From: Dactylonectria macrodidyma
Taxonomy: Eukaryota; Ascomycota; Sordariomycetes; Hypocreales; Nectriaceae
Direction: 5' to 3'
Length of the DNA stretch: 64,000 nucleotides
NCBI GenBank assembly: GCA_020744425.1
Contig: JAGMUV010000012.1
Coordinates: forward strand, 1,178,001 to 1,242,000
The position numbers and the translations under genes are program-made. Position 1 is the stretch's first letter; every line of letters begins with the position of its first letter. The notes below the pieces were generated by a model that was given only the letters and a program-made list of their open reading frames with translations, searched no databases and was not told where the DNA came from. Positions 44,183-53,486 of this stretch are shown here, piece after piece.

Positions 44183-45015
44183 ATGTCCGAACCATTCTCT
44201 TCAAGCCCGACCAAGGAGAAGAAGGACGTCGAAGTCACCATCTACGACGGGCTCGATAGCCGAACCCGTAGATTGCTCAAGGTCTTTATCAAGCTCGGAT
44301 GGAAGAAGCTGCACAAGTACTACAACCGCCTGACTAGCGCAGCTTATGTCGGCGCTGTTGTCTTCAACCCGGCGAAGAAGTGGCGCCTTCTCGATCAACT
44401 GTGGTCTCGAGTGCCTTCTCGTAAGGCCAAAAGTTGGCGATTAGAATACGAAGCCAAGCTCTTGGAGATCTGGGAGAGTTACAGGGGACGTGACGTTGAC
44501 TGTGAAGTCTTCGCTACGTCTGACGAGGCCTCAATGGATTACATTGAGCGGAGGCTTGCTAGGAGTGTAGCTGGGTCGCCATGGGTTCGTCCTTGGCAGC
44601 GCCCAGTGCCCGCAAGAGCGCCCGGAAGACGAAACACACGACAGCGGGAGCGACTGCTGATGACGAATATGCTCGGTACTGTGTTGAGGATGTTGTCAAC
44701 AGTCACCACTACAGGAGCAGACCGATTGACTGGTGGAAAATCAACAGGAATCGGTACCCGCGACTGTCTCTGATGGCGGTTGATATGCTCACCATCCCAT
44801 CGTCGTCTGCGGAGAGCGAGAGGACGTTTAGCAGTGCAGGACGTATGACGGCACCATTGAGAAGCCGGCTGAGGAGGGAGATAGTAGCGATGGCTCAGTG
44901 CATTCGATCGTGGAGTAAAGCTGGAATCTACACGCCTTCACTGCCGCTGGTTAGCCTCAGTGATGATCAATGGGTTGATGCACTTGCGTCGCTGAAGGGG
45001 ACGAGTGACATTTAA
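44183..45015 (+). pseudogene. hAT element 3 transposase, C-terminal part with frameshift
   Basis: The first frame (from MSEPFSSSPTKEKKD) contains KYYNRLTSAAYVGAVVFNP and WRLLDQLW, the region just before the hAT dimerisation domain. The domain itself is in another frame from about 44600: PIDWWKINRNRYPRLSLMAV, then PSSSAESERTFSSAGRM. A one-base shift near 44580-44620 would be needed. The BED finger and the N-terminal catalytic aspartates are absent, so this element depended on another copy for movement. Confidence 0.8.
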
Positions 45016-45221
45016 TCTGCCTAGTACCTGCCTTTGCACAATTGACAATGTTCTGCGACGTCTCATCTGAAGCCGTGATGTCCTCTAAACCCTCCCTGCA
45101 CCTCTTCCCCCTCGTACGTCGGGGTATGAACTATGAAGGCATGGCAGCCCGGTGATCATGACAACGATCCGTTTGGTTCTAGGTCCCAGCGGTGTTTCGG
45201 TCTCCGCCGGGATTAGTTCTA

Positions 45222-45500
45222 CGTTCGATCGAGTTCGAATCGAATTCGATCGAATCTTGGCATTCGATAGATATCGAATCTACGGAAGACACATTCGATT
45301 CGATGCGAATCCACTGGAGGCACGTTCGATTCGAGTCGAATCTACAGGACAAGAATTTCATGGCGTTCGATTCGATGCGAATCTACGGGAGGCACATTCG
45401 ATTCGATACGAATCTGCGGGAGATGCGTTCGATTCGATTCGAATCAACGGGGGTCATATTCGATTCGAACGCCAAGGCTTGGCGTTCGATTCGATAGATT
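45222..45500. repeat. Right subterminal TCGAATCGAA array of hAT element 3
   Basis: Mirror counterpart of the left array, with motifs such as CATTCGATTCGATGCGAATC repeated every 25-35 bp up to the right end. The density is similar to that on the left. Confidence 0.85.
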
Positions 45501-45548
45501 CGTAAGATGTCTCTGCCTGGTGGGAGAGACTCACAGGACGATTCCTCC

Positions 45549-47315
45549 ATGGCCGGCTCAAGGGCCAAGCGGGCTGCTATCCAGCGAGACCATCGTTCAC
45601 GACGCCGTGCAGGGGAGACTGTGTCACTGACTCCCTCAATATCTCAACTCAGCGCGTTTAAAGGTTCGGAGGGGCCTGGGACAGATATTCTTACTTAATG
45701 GTCGCAGTACTTCGGGCTAACCACAGGATGTAGATGCCAGCCAAGATCGACCGCGGCCAAGTGGGCTTCCAGATGGGGATAGGATAATCAAGGAAGGAGA
45801 TGACTGTGGCCAGTTCTCGGAGTCCGATATTGACGCCGAGGACTATCTCAACCTGCTGCTTTCGCCCGTTCGGCCACGCAGGTACCTGGAGCAAATAGGG
45901 GTAGAGTGTGACTCCGACCCAGGGGACGAAGACGAGAGCGACGGTAACGACTCCGTGGATGAAAGCCCTGTTCGTCATCGCTCGCGGCTGCCTTCTGCAC
46001 GGCCGAGGACTGGTCGCTTTGGTCCGGCTCTTGGTACAGGAGGGCGGCCGAGACGATCTCAAAGGCAAACTCGATCGTTGAGGCCGCCACAACGTATTCG
46101 GAGTCCGGTGAGGATTCCACCTGAAGAGTCGGCGGTATTCCACGCACAAGATCCGGTATGGGATGGAGATCTGGAAGCTTGCGCCTTGACTGGTCGCGAC
46201 AAGGCCATCCCCCGCGAGTTCTGGACGGAGCTGGACAATGACCAAATGCAGTTTTGCAGTCGATGCCAAGAGAGTTGGTTCCAGATGAAGATCGATTGCG
46301 ATGAATTTTTGCGCGTTGTTATCGAAAGGATGAGAAACGCCGCCCCGACGAGCCGTATTTCTTCTCTGCGGATAGTCAGCTCGACTTTGGCCCAGTACCG
46401 GCCCGTTTGCCCCAGCTTACGCCTACTGAAGAGTCTCTGATTGCTCGCGTTCACGTCCACGTGAACATTATGCTTGTGCGAGGGCAGCAGTACAAGTATC
46501 GGGAGCTGGCTGCAGTTATCAGGAAGGAAGGAAGGCCGTACTACATCTTCGAGGCGGCGCGGAACGACAGCCTCATGAACCACTTCAATCCTACTATCAT
46601 CCTAGGCTGGCTAGCCAATATCGACATATCTCCTTGCACCAGCTTACAGGCGGTTATTACGTACGCTGCGAAGTATTGCAGCAAATCTGAGAAGAAGACT
46701 GAGCTTTACTGCACACTTGCAGATCAGGTCTTGCCGCATACGGCACACCTCCAGCCCTTATTATCCTTCTCCTCTCCCCTTAGTTGGCCTCTGCAACGGC
46801 GCTCGCGGTACCGTCTACGACATCGGCTGGGCACCTGGGGCCGACCCCATCCAAGACCCTCCCTGCGTTATCATGATCGAGTTTGATAAGTACAGCGGAC
46901 CGGTGTTTCTGACCACCCTGATAGCAGGAACATTGTCCCGATTCTCCCAGTGGAGAGGGACTTCCTCATCGCAGCCACTCTCTGCGCTCGCACCCAGTTT
47001 CCCCTGATCGTATGCTACGCAATTACCGTGCACAAGTCACAAAGCATCACCGAAGACATGGTAGTTACAGATCTGTCCTGCCGGGACTTTCAGACTGGTT
47101 TAGGCTACGTGGCTGTCTCTCGCGTGAAAACGCTCGACGGTCTGATGTTGGATGCACCATTTGATCGTAATCACCTGGTCTACGGGTCTCCCCCGGACGG
47201 CATGAAGATGAAGATGAGGGATCAGGAGCTTCGGAAACGACAGGTGCTCACACGGAATCCGTACATGTCACATACTACCAAGAATGGCCATGGCGATGGA
47301 TCAGTACGTAGATAA
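45549..47315 (+). pseudogene. Helitron Rep/helicase, heavily deleted and frameshifted
   Basis: Plus-strand pieces in several frames match fungal Helitron helicases. An acidic N-terminal part includes DSDPGDEDESDGNDSVDESP (about 45900-45960). DPVWDGDLEACALTGRDKAI and FCSRCQESWFQMKID follow (46150-46300). Then come ESLIARVHVHVNIMLVRG (46430-46490), a Helitron_like_N remnant NHFNPTIILGWLANIDISP (46580-46640), and the PIF1-like C-terminal helicase motifs VCYAITVHKSQSITEDMVV and GLGYVAVSRVKTLDGLML (47010-47150). Most of the Rep domain and the ATP-binding part of the helicase are missing, and frames change near 46325 and 46740. hAT element 3 sits 28 bp upstream of the first ATG. Inactive. Confidence 0.8.
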
Positions 47316-47370
47316 TGCAGTAGTAGTAATAGCTTCCCGGCCCGCGGACACACAGCCTTCGGCTGAGGCT

Positions 47371-47409
47371 ACCCCATGCACCCCATCGCCGCTCCAATGT
47401 GCATGGGGT
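47371..47409. other. Hairpin near the likely Helitron 3' end
   Basis: ACCCCATGCAC (47371-47381) pairs perfectly with GTGCATGGGGT (47399-47409), giving an 11-bp stem with a 17-base loop, about 55 bp after the helicase stop. Helitrons usually end with a hairpin shortly before the terminus. The following bases GACGTAGT are not the canonical CTRR, so the exact end is unproven. Confidence 0.45.
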
Positions 47410-47443
47410 GACGTAGTATTTTAACAACACCACATAACAATTA

Positions 47444-47597
47444 CCGTATCTACTTGGTAAATTCGGGCACCTAGAGTCTCCATTTTAAGTGCACAAATCC
47501 ACTATTAACCGCAAAAACGTCACAAAGTCCCGATATAATTGGTCATATGTGCTTTTATGGGGCACGCTATGTGCCCGAATTTACTGAGTAGATACGG
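47444..47597. mobile_element. 154-bp MITE with TA target duplication
   Basis: Inverted repeats of about 32 bp begin CCGTATCTACT, have three mismatches and are flanked by TA (47442-47443 and 47598-47599). There is no coding capacity. The size and TA duplication suggest a Tc1/mariner-type miniature element. It lies between the Helitron and the next pogo remnant. Confidence 0.85.
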
Positions 47598-47627
47598 TAT
47601 ATTCATAACAATTCCAATTCTGCACCA

Positions 47628-49153
47628 ATGTCGACATGAAGTACATCAATCGAAAGCTCTGAGTCAGTAGATTCTGCGGTACAGCTCTGGATCAACCCAG
47701 ACACTGGGAAGCACATCTTCTCGCACTGCAACACTGAGAACCTCGAAGACCGCGTTATCGCCGGTGTCGAGCTCTTCCGAGCTAGATACTACAAGAGTCT
47801 CGCTGCAGCAGCTCGTGATCTTCAAGTCAGTTACAAAAAGATGTATTCTCGACATAAGGGAGCCCATCCACGCTGTGAGAACGGCGGCAACCGCACCTTA
47901 TTCTCACAACAAGAAGAGAACGCTATCGTAATTTGGGCACATCGCCGTGTCACTCACGGACATCACAAACAGATCCGCGCCCTCTGCCAACATGCCAATT
48001 CGATCCTAAGAGCTAAAGTCCGGCCCCCAACTGCTTCTAAGAGATGGCCGAGGCGTTTTATGAGTCGTTGGAAGCACACCTTTCATAAGAAGAAGACGAC
48101 AACTCGAGATGCTAAGCGGAAGTCAATGGAAGTCCGGGAACACGTTGAGAAGTGGTTTCAAAGTTGGCGTAACTATATGCCTCGTGTCAAAGCCGACAAC
48201 GTCTGGAATATGGATGAGATTGGCTTCATGATTGGATGTCTTATTAAAGGGACTTTTCTCTAAACTCTTAGGGAGATTGAACAGCCTATTCTCACTGATG
48301 CACATAAGACAATTTCTATGACGGTCATCGGAGCCGTATCAGCAACTAGGAAGACAATTGCGCCGTTCCAGATTATGCCCGGAATACAGCTTCCAGATAA
48401 ATGGTTTAATAACAACTTACACGGGGTTACAACTATCGCCACAAGCCCCAAGGGCTACATCACTGATATCATCGCCCTAGAGTGGATTGACCACTTCGAG
48501 AAGTTGACGAGACCTTCAAATCCCAGCGAAAAACGAGTCATTCTCCTCGATGGATGCGAAAGTCACTTCAAATCGCAATTCTGGGTATTCTGTGAACAGC
48601 ACAACATCGACCTCTTCCCATTTCCCGCCCATTTAACGCATATTATGCAGCCCTTAGATGTCGGAGTGTTCAGCCCTTACAAGCATTGGCATCAGCAAGT
48701 CTTATATCGGGAAATCAGCGATGGTGCTACGGACTTTAGCAAAGCTGATTTTCTATATTACTTCCAAGAGATAAGAGACCGGACTTTCAAGAAGTCTACG
48801 ATTATCTCTGCTTGGGCAAAGTGTGGTATTTATCCCTTAACCCGTCAGTTGTATTGGATCACATGATTGATCCTTTATCATCCATAAGTCAAGATATCAC
48901 TGACCAACAGCTTCCTGGTTATGCAACACTTGGTGACACATCTGAAAGCGCGACTGACAACCTGAATGAAGACGAAACTGAAGCTGAAGACTACTCGGAT
49001 GATGAGAATGAAGAGGAGGTTCCAGCAACACCAAAAACTCCCAAGATACTCAACTGGAACGCCGTCGAGACCCCCCCATTTAACCTGCGTGTTATCCGAC
49101 ATTATCAGGAATATGTCGCCCTACGGATCGAGGCATCTATCATTTCCGGCGTA
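47628..49153 (+). pseudogene. Pogo-type transposase remnant D
   Basis: Starting from ATG 47628, a TGA at codon 4 (probably TGG originally) is followed by an open frame with a helix-turn-helix (SLAAAARDLQVSYKKMYSRH) and a second DNA-binding domain. Catalytic acidic residues lie in NVWNMDEIGFMIG, VILLDGCESHF and QPLDVGVFSPYK. A TAA interrupts at 48261, and a one-base shift near 48845 moves the rest to another frame. The C-terminus contains an acidic run and TPPFNLRVIRHYQEYVALR. The sequence ends abruptly at about 49150 against a nucleoside-phosphorylase fragment. No terminal repeats were found. This is a different pogo lineage from copies A-C. Confidence 0.85.
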
Positions 49154-49430
49154 GTCGCAAACACCTTTGATGACGAGACAGGGTATCTCATCCCAAACGC
49201 CGTCACCCTCCATTTCAAACGCTAGGACTCCCTCTTTTGCAACCCTATCTCGATCCTCTACTGACTTAATAACTGTATCTCCAGAAGCAACTGGCCCGAT
49301 ATAGATCACCGGATCGTGGAGCCTAATAGAGTCGTTCTGCTCTAGCTCTCGCTTAAAGTCAAGCTGTTCCCTTGGCATCAAGTATCTTTTGTCACAACCG
49401 CACTCTTCACAGGACATCTATGAGCCGCAG
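49150..49430 (-). pseudogene. Nucleoside-phosphorylase-like domain fragment
   Basis: About 90 minus-strand codons contain CEECGC, then VIYIGPVASGDTVIKS and GVLAFEMEGDGVWDEIPCLV, ending IKGVCDYA. This is the C-terminal half of the PNP_UDP domain. In fungi this domain often forms the N-terminus of NACHT-type immune-like receptors. Here it is cut at about 49150 by the pogo remnant, and no NACHT follows. Whether the parent gene was such a receptor is inference. Confidence 0.75.
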
Positions 49431-50063
49431 GTCTGGTACTTTTCTTATGTATCTATTTTAGGATGTCTGAACAGTGTGTTGGGCAGGGGGACAAGGAGAA
49501 CACCACCACCCGAGGTGACGATGCCGTAGGGTAGGCGGGATGCGAGGCGGAGCGGGGGCGGACAAAACCAGCAAAACAAAACCGATAAAATGAGAGCCAG
49601 AGCTGCAACTGGGCAGCTAGCTAGAAAAGAAATCAGATATTCCCGTTAATCAAACAATTCTCATCATAATGACATCAAAAACAATTCCAGAAGCTCAAAA
49701 AGAGATAGGCAAGAAAGTTGATTGATTTCTATCTAAGTCCGGGCAGTCTCGACCTTTTATCTTCAGCCATATGAGGTTCCCTTGTTAATAGCTAACCAAG
49801 ATCAGCAGTATGAACTAACTGACCAATTAAAAAGTCCGGGCCTTCTAGCTGTGGGCCCTCAGCCCTGACACAACAGTTGGCAAAGTCGGGGATCATGCGG
49901 GAAGGGAAATGTTGAGAACGGCTTGCGGGGTTTGATTGTATTTCGCTTAGCTGCGGTGCCTTGATGCCCCCCATCAGATTTCCATCGTGGCATCTGAATT
50001 CCTCGTAGTCACCCCTTAACAACCTAATCCGCGCTTCGAAGCTTGGGCTTGATACATTTAAGA
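49431..50063. other. Spacer without recognised genes
   Basis: Only short frames, none with known motifs. It could hold the missing N-terminal parts of the nucleoside-phosphorylase or epoxide-hydrolase fragments, but I cannot support that. Confidence 0.35.
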
Positions 50064-50380
50064 ACTTGTCAAAGAGTGGTAAACATGGCATTACTTACGA
50101 ATGGATGTCCGAGGCTAAGGCTCGCTGGAGTGTCAACTTCCACTGGGGTGAAGACCTGCGTGCAACGACTTGGGAATTCTAAGCTGGCCGGATGCCTTTA
50201 CCACAGGCGCTCGGTGGGAGAGCGTATCAATGGGGTTCCCAACTTTGCCTTGGAGGTTATTGATGATGACGGAAGCACACGTTTAGTCCATTTTGTTGGC
50301 CTCTTCTCTCAGAAAAAGGAAGCTATTCCCATCATATGTATACACGGGTGTCAGGGACCAAATGTACTGAAATGTGAACT
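50064..50380 (+). pseudogene. Epoxide-hydrolase N-terminal fragment
   Basis: Two plus-strand pieces resemble the N-terminal (EHN) region of fungal epoxide hydrolases. WMSEAKARWSVNFHWG (50103-50150) resembles the segment before the conserved block. ERINGVPNFALEVIDDDGST and HFVGLFSQKKEAIPIICIHG (50220-50365) match the pattern ...LPqF...iHFvglfSekkdAiPilllHGwPG. A GT...CACAG interval between them looks like an intron, but the phases do not fit without a one-base change. The catalytic aspartate and histidine are absent. The piece ends at the dispersed repeat at 50398. Confidence 0.5.
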
Positions 50381-50397
50381 AGATTGTGTCAAGGCCC

Positions 50398-50441
50398 TAT
50401 AGGGACTTCCTTCCGGGCGAAATAAAATCCATCCATCCATT
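50398..50441 (+). repeat. Dispersed TATAGGGACTTCC repeat, copy 1
   Basis: TATAGGGACTTCCTTCCGGG and the following CGAAATAAAATCCATCCATC form a block of about 42 bp found three times in the window in the same orientation (also 52509 and 60541). The flanks differ. The block ends in ATCC-type simple repeats, as some retroposon tails do. Confidence 0.75.
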
Positions 50442-51030
50442 GTGCCATCACTACCAGACTACGCCTATTCGGACCCACCCCCCTACCCTCACCCCCCTCT
50501 CTCGACAAGAATTGGAAATTGCAGGACTCAGCTCGAGTCTTGCACAAACTTATGGTCGGACTGGGATTTGAGGATGGATACGCGTTGTAAGGTGGTGACA
50601 ATGGCGGCTATGTAGCAGGAATCATGGCAAGCCTCTAACACACCTGCAAAGGTACGTAAAGTGCACTTTGTGTTCCTGACTGTTTGGATAGCACTACACC
50701 GTATGAGGAACATCACATTAACCCAAGTGGGCGGAGAATACTAATGTCATCTAGTGAACTTCTTCTCAATGAAGTTACCTGAGAAGAGTCGCTCGAAGTG
50801 ATATTGCGTTAGAAGACTATGGGAGGGAGGGTCTCGAGCACGCGCCGACGGCTTCGCCAAGTTCGGAATCACGCTTGCTTTAGAGCACTGCATAAGGGCA
50901 TCCACAATCGGCTTCGTTCTATGGTCAAGCCCGTTGGCGCCCCTGTAACGTTTACGATAAGCGAGCGCGCACTTTCTCCAACTCTTAATACAGATTTCTT
51001 AATAATAAAAAAACCAGGTAATACAAGCTA
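50442..51030. other. Spacer before the Copia remnant
   Basis: No recognised gene. Frames near 50819-51031 are arginine-rich and could be decayed Copia pol, but I see no motif. Confidence 0.35.
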
Positions 51031-51866
51031 GCTCATAAGGAAAATCCAGAGGCCCGCAGGGCACCTTAAGCTATGTTGGGGACAAGGCCAGATATAGCAT
51101 ACGCAGTGTCGTATTGCAGCAGATTCCTGGCTAAGCCAACAGAGGCGCACCGAGCAGCCGCAAAACGGATCATGCGTTATTTGAAGGCCAGAATCGACCT
51201 ATGCCTAGTGTACGAAGGGGAAATTGAGCCCTTAACCGGGTTCACTGACTCAGACTGGGCTGGAGAGCGCGAGACACGGAGGTCGACTTCAGGCTATGTT
51301 TTCAACCTTGGGAGTGGTGTGTTGAAATGAGAAGATGTTGAATGCTTGATTCATACTAAATGTGCAGTAGGGGAACCACCGTTTATGTACAGGCACGATC
51401 TCTTGTAGAATGTTCCACCTTCTTCCACACCTTGCCACCGACTTGGTCGCCTCACACTTGTGATCTCCAACATGGTGCGATTAGCTGGTCATCAAAACGG
51501 CAGTCCTCAACAGTCCTCTCGTCCTGCGAAGCCGAATATATCGGACAAACCCAGGCGACAAAAGAGGCTATCTGGCTACGAAGGCTCCTAACAGAGCTAC
51601 AGGTAGCAGAAGAAGAAGGATATGCGCCAGCAGCCACAATTATTTATGGGGACAATCAGGGAGCAATTGCACTGGCAAGGAATCCTCAATTCCACGCAAG
51701 GACGAAGCACATCGATATTCAACACCATTTCGTCCGAGAGAAGCAGCACAGCGGCGAGGTCGACCTTCAGTACGTCCCAACGGACCAACAGGTCGCAGAC
51801 GGCCTCACAAAAGCACTGCCAAAGGACAGGTTTGAGGTGTTCAGAAGTGCACTGGGTCTTGCGTGA
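51031..51866 (+). pseudogene. Ty1/Copia pol C-terminal fragment (RT end and RNase H)
   Basis: Coding begins near AHKENPEARRAP, followed by MLGTRPDIAYAVSYCSRFL and AAAKRIMRYLKARIDLC, then GFTDSDWAGERETRRSTSGY, the Copia RNase H entry. A 153-bp insertion splits the frame at 51320. Coding resumes with AISWSSKRQSSTVLSSCEAE, YGDNQGAIALARNPQFHART, HIDIQHHFVREK and VADGLTKALPKDRF to a stop after 51866. RNase H acidic residues D, E and D are present. One stop precedes MLGTRP. No LTR was recognised with certainty downstream. Confidence 0.88.
51320..51472 (+). mobile_element. 153-bp solo-LTR-like insertion in the Copia fragment
   Basis: It starts TGTTGAAATGAG, ends TCTCCAACA and is flanked by the 5-bp duplication TGGTG (51315-51319 and 51473-51477). 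TG...CA ends and a 5-bp duplication are LTR hallmarks. The start matches the 128-bp insertion at 61910. No coding capacity. Confidence 0.85.
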
Positions 51867-52369
51867 GTGGGAGCACGGTATAGGATCGCTGCCAAGAATA
51901 CAGGGAAAGTTGCAAAGAGGGCTAGGAAAGGGGCCCCCATGGACGTGGATCCAGTGGGAGGAGTACGTAACTGGCCTCACCACTTGGCGTCCGCAGGGGA
52001 GGCGTCCTAGCCAGCCACCGTCAGAGTGTAACCAAGAGGTCGGAGGTAACGCCCCTCGGACTGGAACGAGTGGGAGTGTCAAACGATATTCCGCCCCAGC
52101 CGAGGAGGCGTCCCGACCCACATGGGCACCGTTGTTGTGTATATAACTGGGATCTTCGTCCTCTTGACTTGGGTAGTGATTAAGGCCAATTTAACTCTCA
52201 ATAACCTTCACATGCATGGCATCTTCCTACTCACTTTGACAAGATGAAAGTTGCCACCTATTGCCACTAGCTTAGCAAGCAGCTTCTAGTTGATTCCACA
52301 TAACTTAGCACAGAAAGACATAAAAAGCTTGCCCTGAACCCCCAAGAAGAGGATAGGGACAAGAAGCAG
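51867..52369. other. Region downstream of the Copia fragment
   Basis: It may include remains of the 3' LTR (TGTATATAACTGGG near 52137 looks like a TATA region), but no matching LTR copy is present to prove it. Confidence 0.35.
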
Positions 52370-52512
52370 CACAATGAACACATAATTCACCCCAATATCT
52401 GGCACATTGTAAGAACTCGAGGGTCTCCGGATGCATTGACTGACGCTGTGAGGTCATCGCGAGCTTCAAGAGACTAAAGACCCTCTCACAGTCAGCAGCT
52501 ATCGCTGGTATA
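52370..52512 (-). pseudogene. hAT transposase dimerisation-domain relic
   Basis: Minus-strand codons read PAIAADCERVFSLLKLAMTS and HPETLEFLQCARYWG, the C-terminal hAT dimerisation motif (usually pA.s..cERvFS). The frame begins exactly at the dispersed repeat (52509) and lacks all upstream domains. Too short to identify a parent element. Confidence 0.7.
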
Positions 52513-52552
52513 GGGACTTCCCTCCGGGCGAAATAAAATCCATCCATCCATC
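52509..52552 (+). repeat. Dispersed TATAGGGACTTCC repeat, copy 2
   Basis: Same block as at 50398, with one C/T difference (CCCTCC versus CCTTCC), again ending in ATCC repeats. It abuts a hAT relic. Confidence 0.75.
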
Positions 52553-52639
52553 CGTAGCACCCTGCCCCACCTGAGTCTCTTCCCCCACCGGTCCTTCCAT
52601 GCCGGGAGCTAGCAAACCTCCACACACACACTTCTCACA

Positions 52640-52795
52640 TGGCAAATCTGTCTGGCATCCTAAATCTGTCCCACGTCCCAAATTCTTGGCCCAAGTCCCA
52701 AAATCAGTCACACGCCCCAAGATCAGCCCGGCATTCCGAACCTATCTAACAGCCCAAATCTGTCCGACATCCCAAATCTTATCCCAAATAGTAAA
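52640..52795. repeat. Degenerate minisatellite
   Basis: About seven imperfect units of 20-24 bp built around CCCAAATCTGTCC and CATCCCAAA follow one another. The frames read through it show repeated DRFG-like residues, which are artefacts of the repeat. Confidence 0.6.
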
Positions 52796-53486
52796 CAGGT
52801 AGAACGCAAACCGCGAGCAGGCATAAATCGGGACGCCGCTTGAACTTGGGTCTGACACCCTAGTCCCACTACCGGTACGACATCGCAGGGACGGAAGTCA
52901 AAGCTTGTCTTCTGTGCCATGTTCCAAAATGAGGTTCTTCGAACCCTGACGAACTAACCGTTGCTCCTAGCGGCGAACGCTGAACGAGAATACGAACTGG
53001 CAAGTTGAAAATGCGAAATGTGGCTGTTGGTTGGGCTAGCCAAGGTCGATGTCAGCGACGACCGGATTACCTTGGTTTCTAACGCGTCACTCCTTTGGCT
53101 GCAAGTTGATCATCACTGCGTCGTTCATTAGCTGCATGACCCATGGCGTACAGAGAGGGCTTCTCATATCTCTCAAGAAGTAGGTGTCTGTAACGGTCTC
53201 TTGATGTCTTTCGTTCCCCGCCGTTAGCCCCTGCAACCATGATCCAGACTTTGCAGAGCAGATTTAACACCTCGGAAATGTAAGCCTCTGAGTGGCCAAA
53301 ATCCCGTAGCGGCCGAGACTGTGGGGGGTTGTTGCAACTGAGCCCACCCGTGTGATGCTCTGTTTCTTCCGCCCCAAATCACCTCATGAGCCACACTTCG
53401 CCAATGTGTTAGGCGCAAGGCCGGGTCAACAGATGATGCGCATGCCGTGTCCTTCAAGTATGCAATTGATCGCTCCTCATTGTTTC
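52796..53486. other. Spacer downstream of the MHYT gene
   Basis: No recognised gene. It should contain the 3' untranslated region and polyadenylation signals of the minus-strand MHYT gene. Confidence 0.4.

Larger units (their letters stand above)
42396..45520 (+). mobile_element. hAT element 3 with long subterminal repeat arrays
   Basis: The 3,125-bp element has 21-bp ends (CAGGGATGGACATCTTACGAA and its counterpart, three mismatches). A perfect 8-bp duplication, GTGGGAGA, lies at 42388-42395 and 45521-45528. About 270 bp inside each end is filled with TTCGATTCGA/TCGAATCGAA motifs. The interior has only the C-terminal third of a transposase. The 42700-44180 part has no recognised coding content and includes a T-rich run near 44020. 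Confidence 0.9.

Noticed and set aside
45691..46269. 192-codon minus-strand frame that looks like a membrane protein
   Set aside because: It overlaps the plus-strand Helitron helicase coding sequence, which has recognisable motifs; the hydrophobic reading is a shadow.
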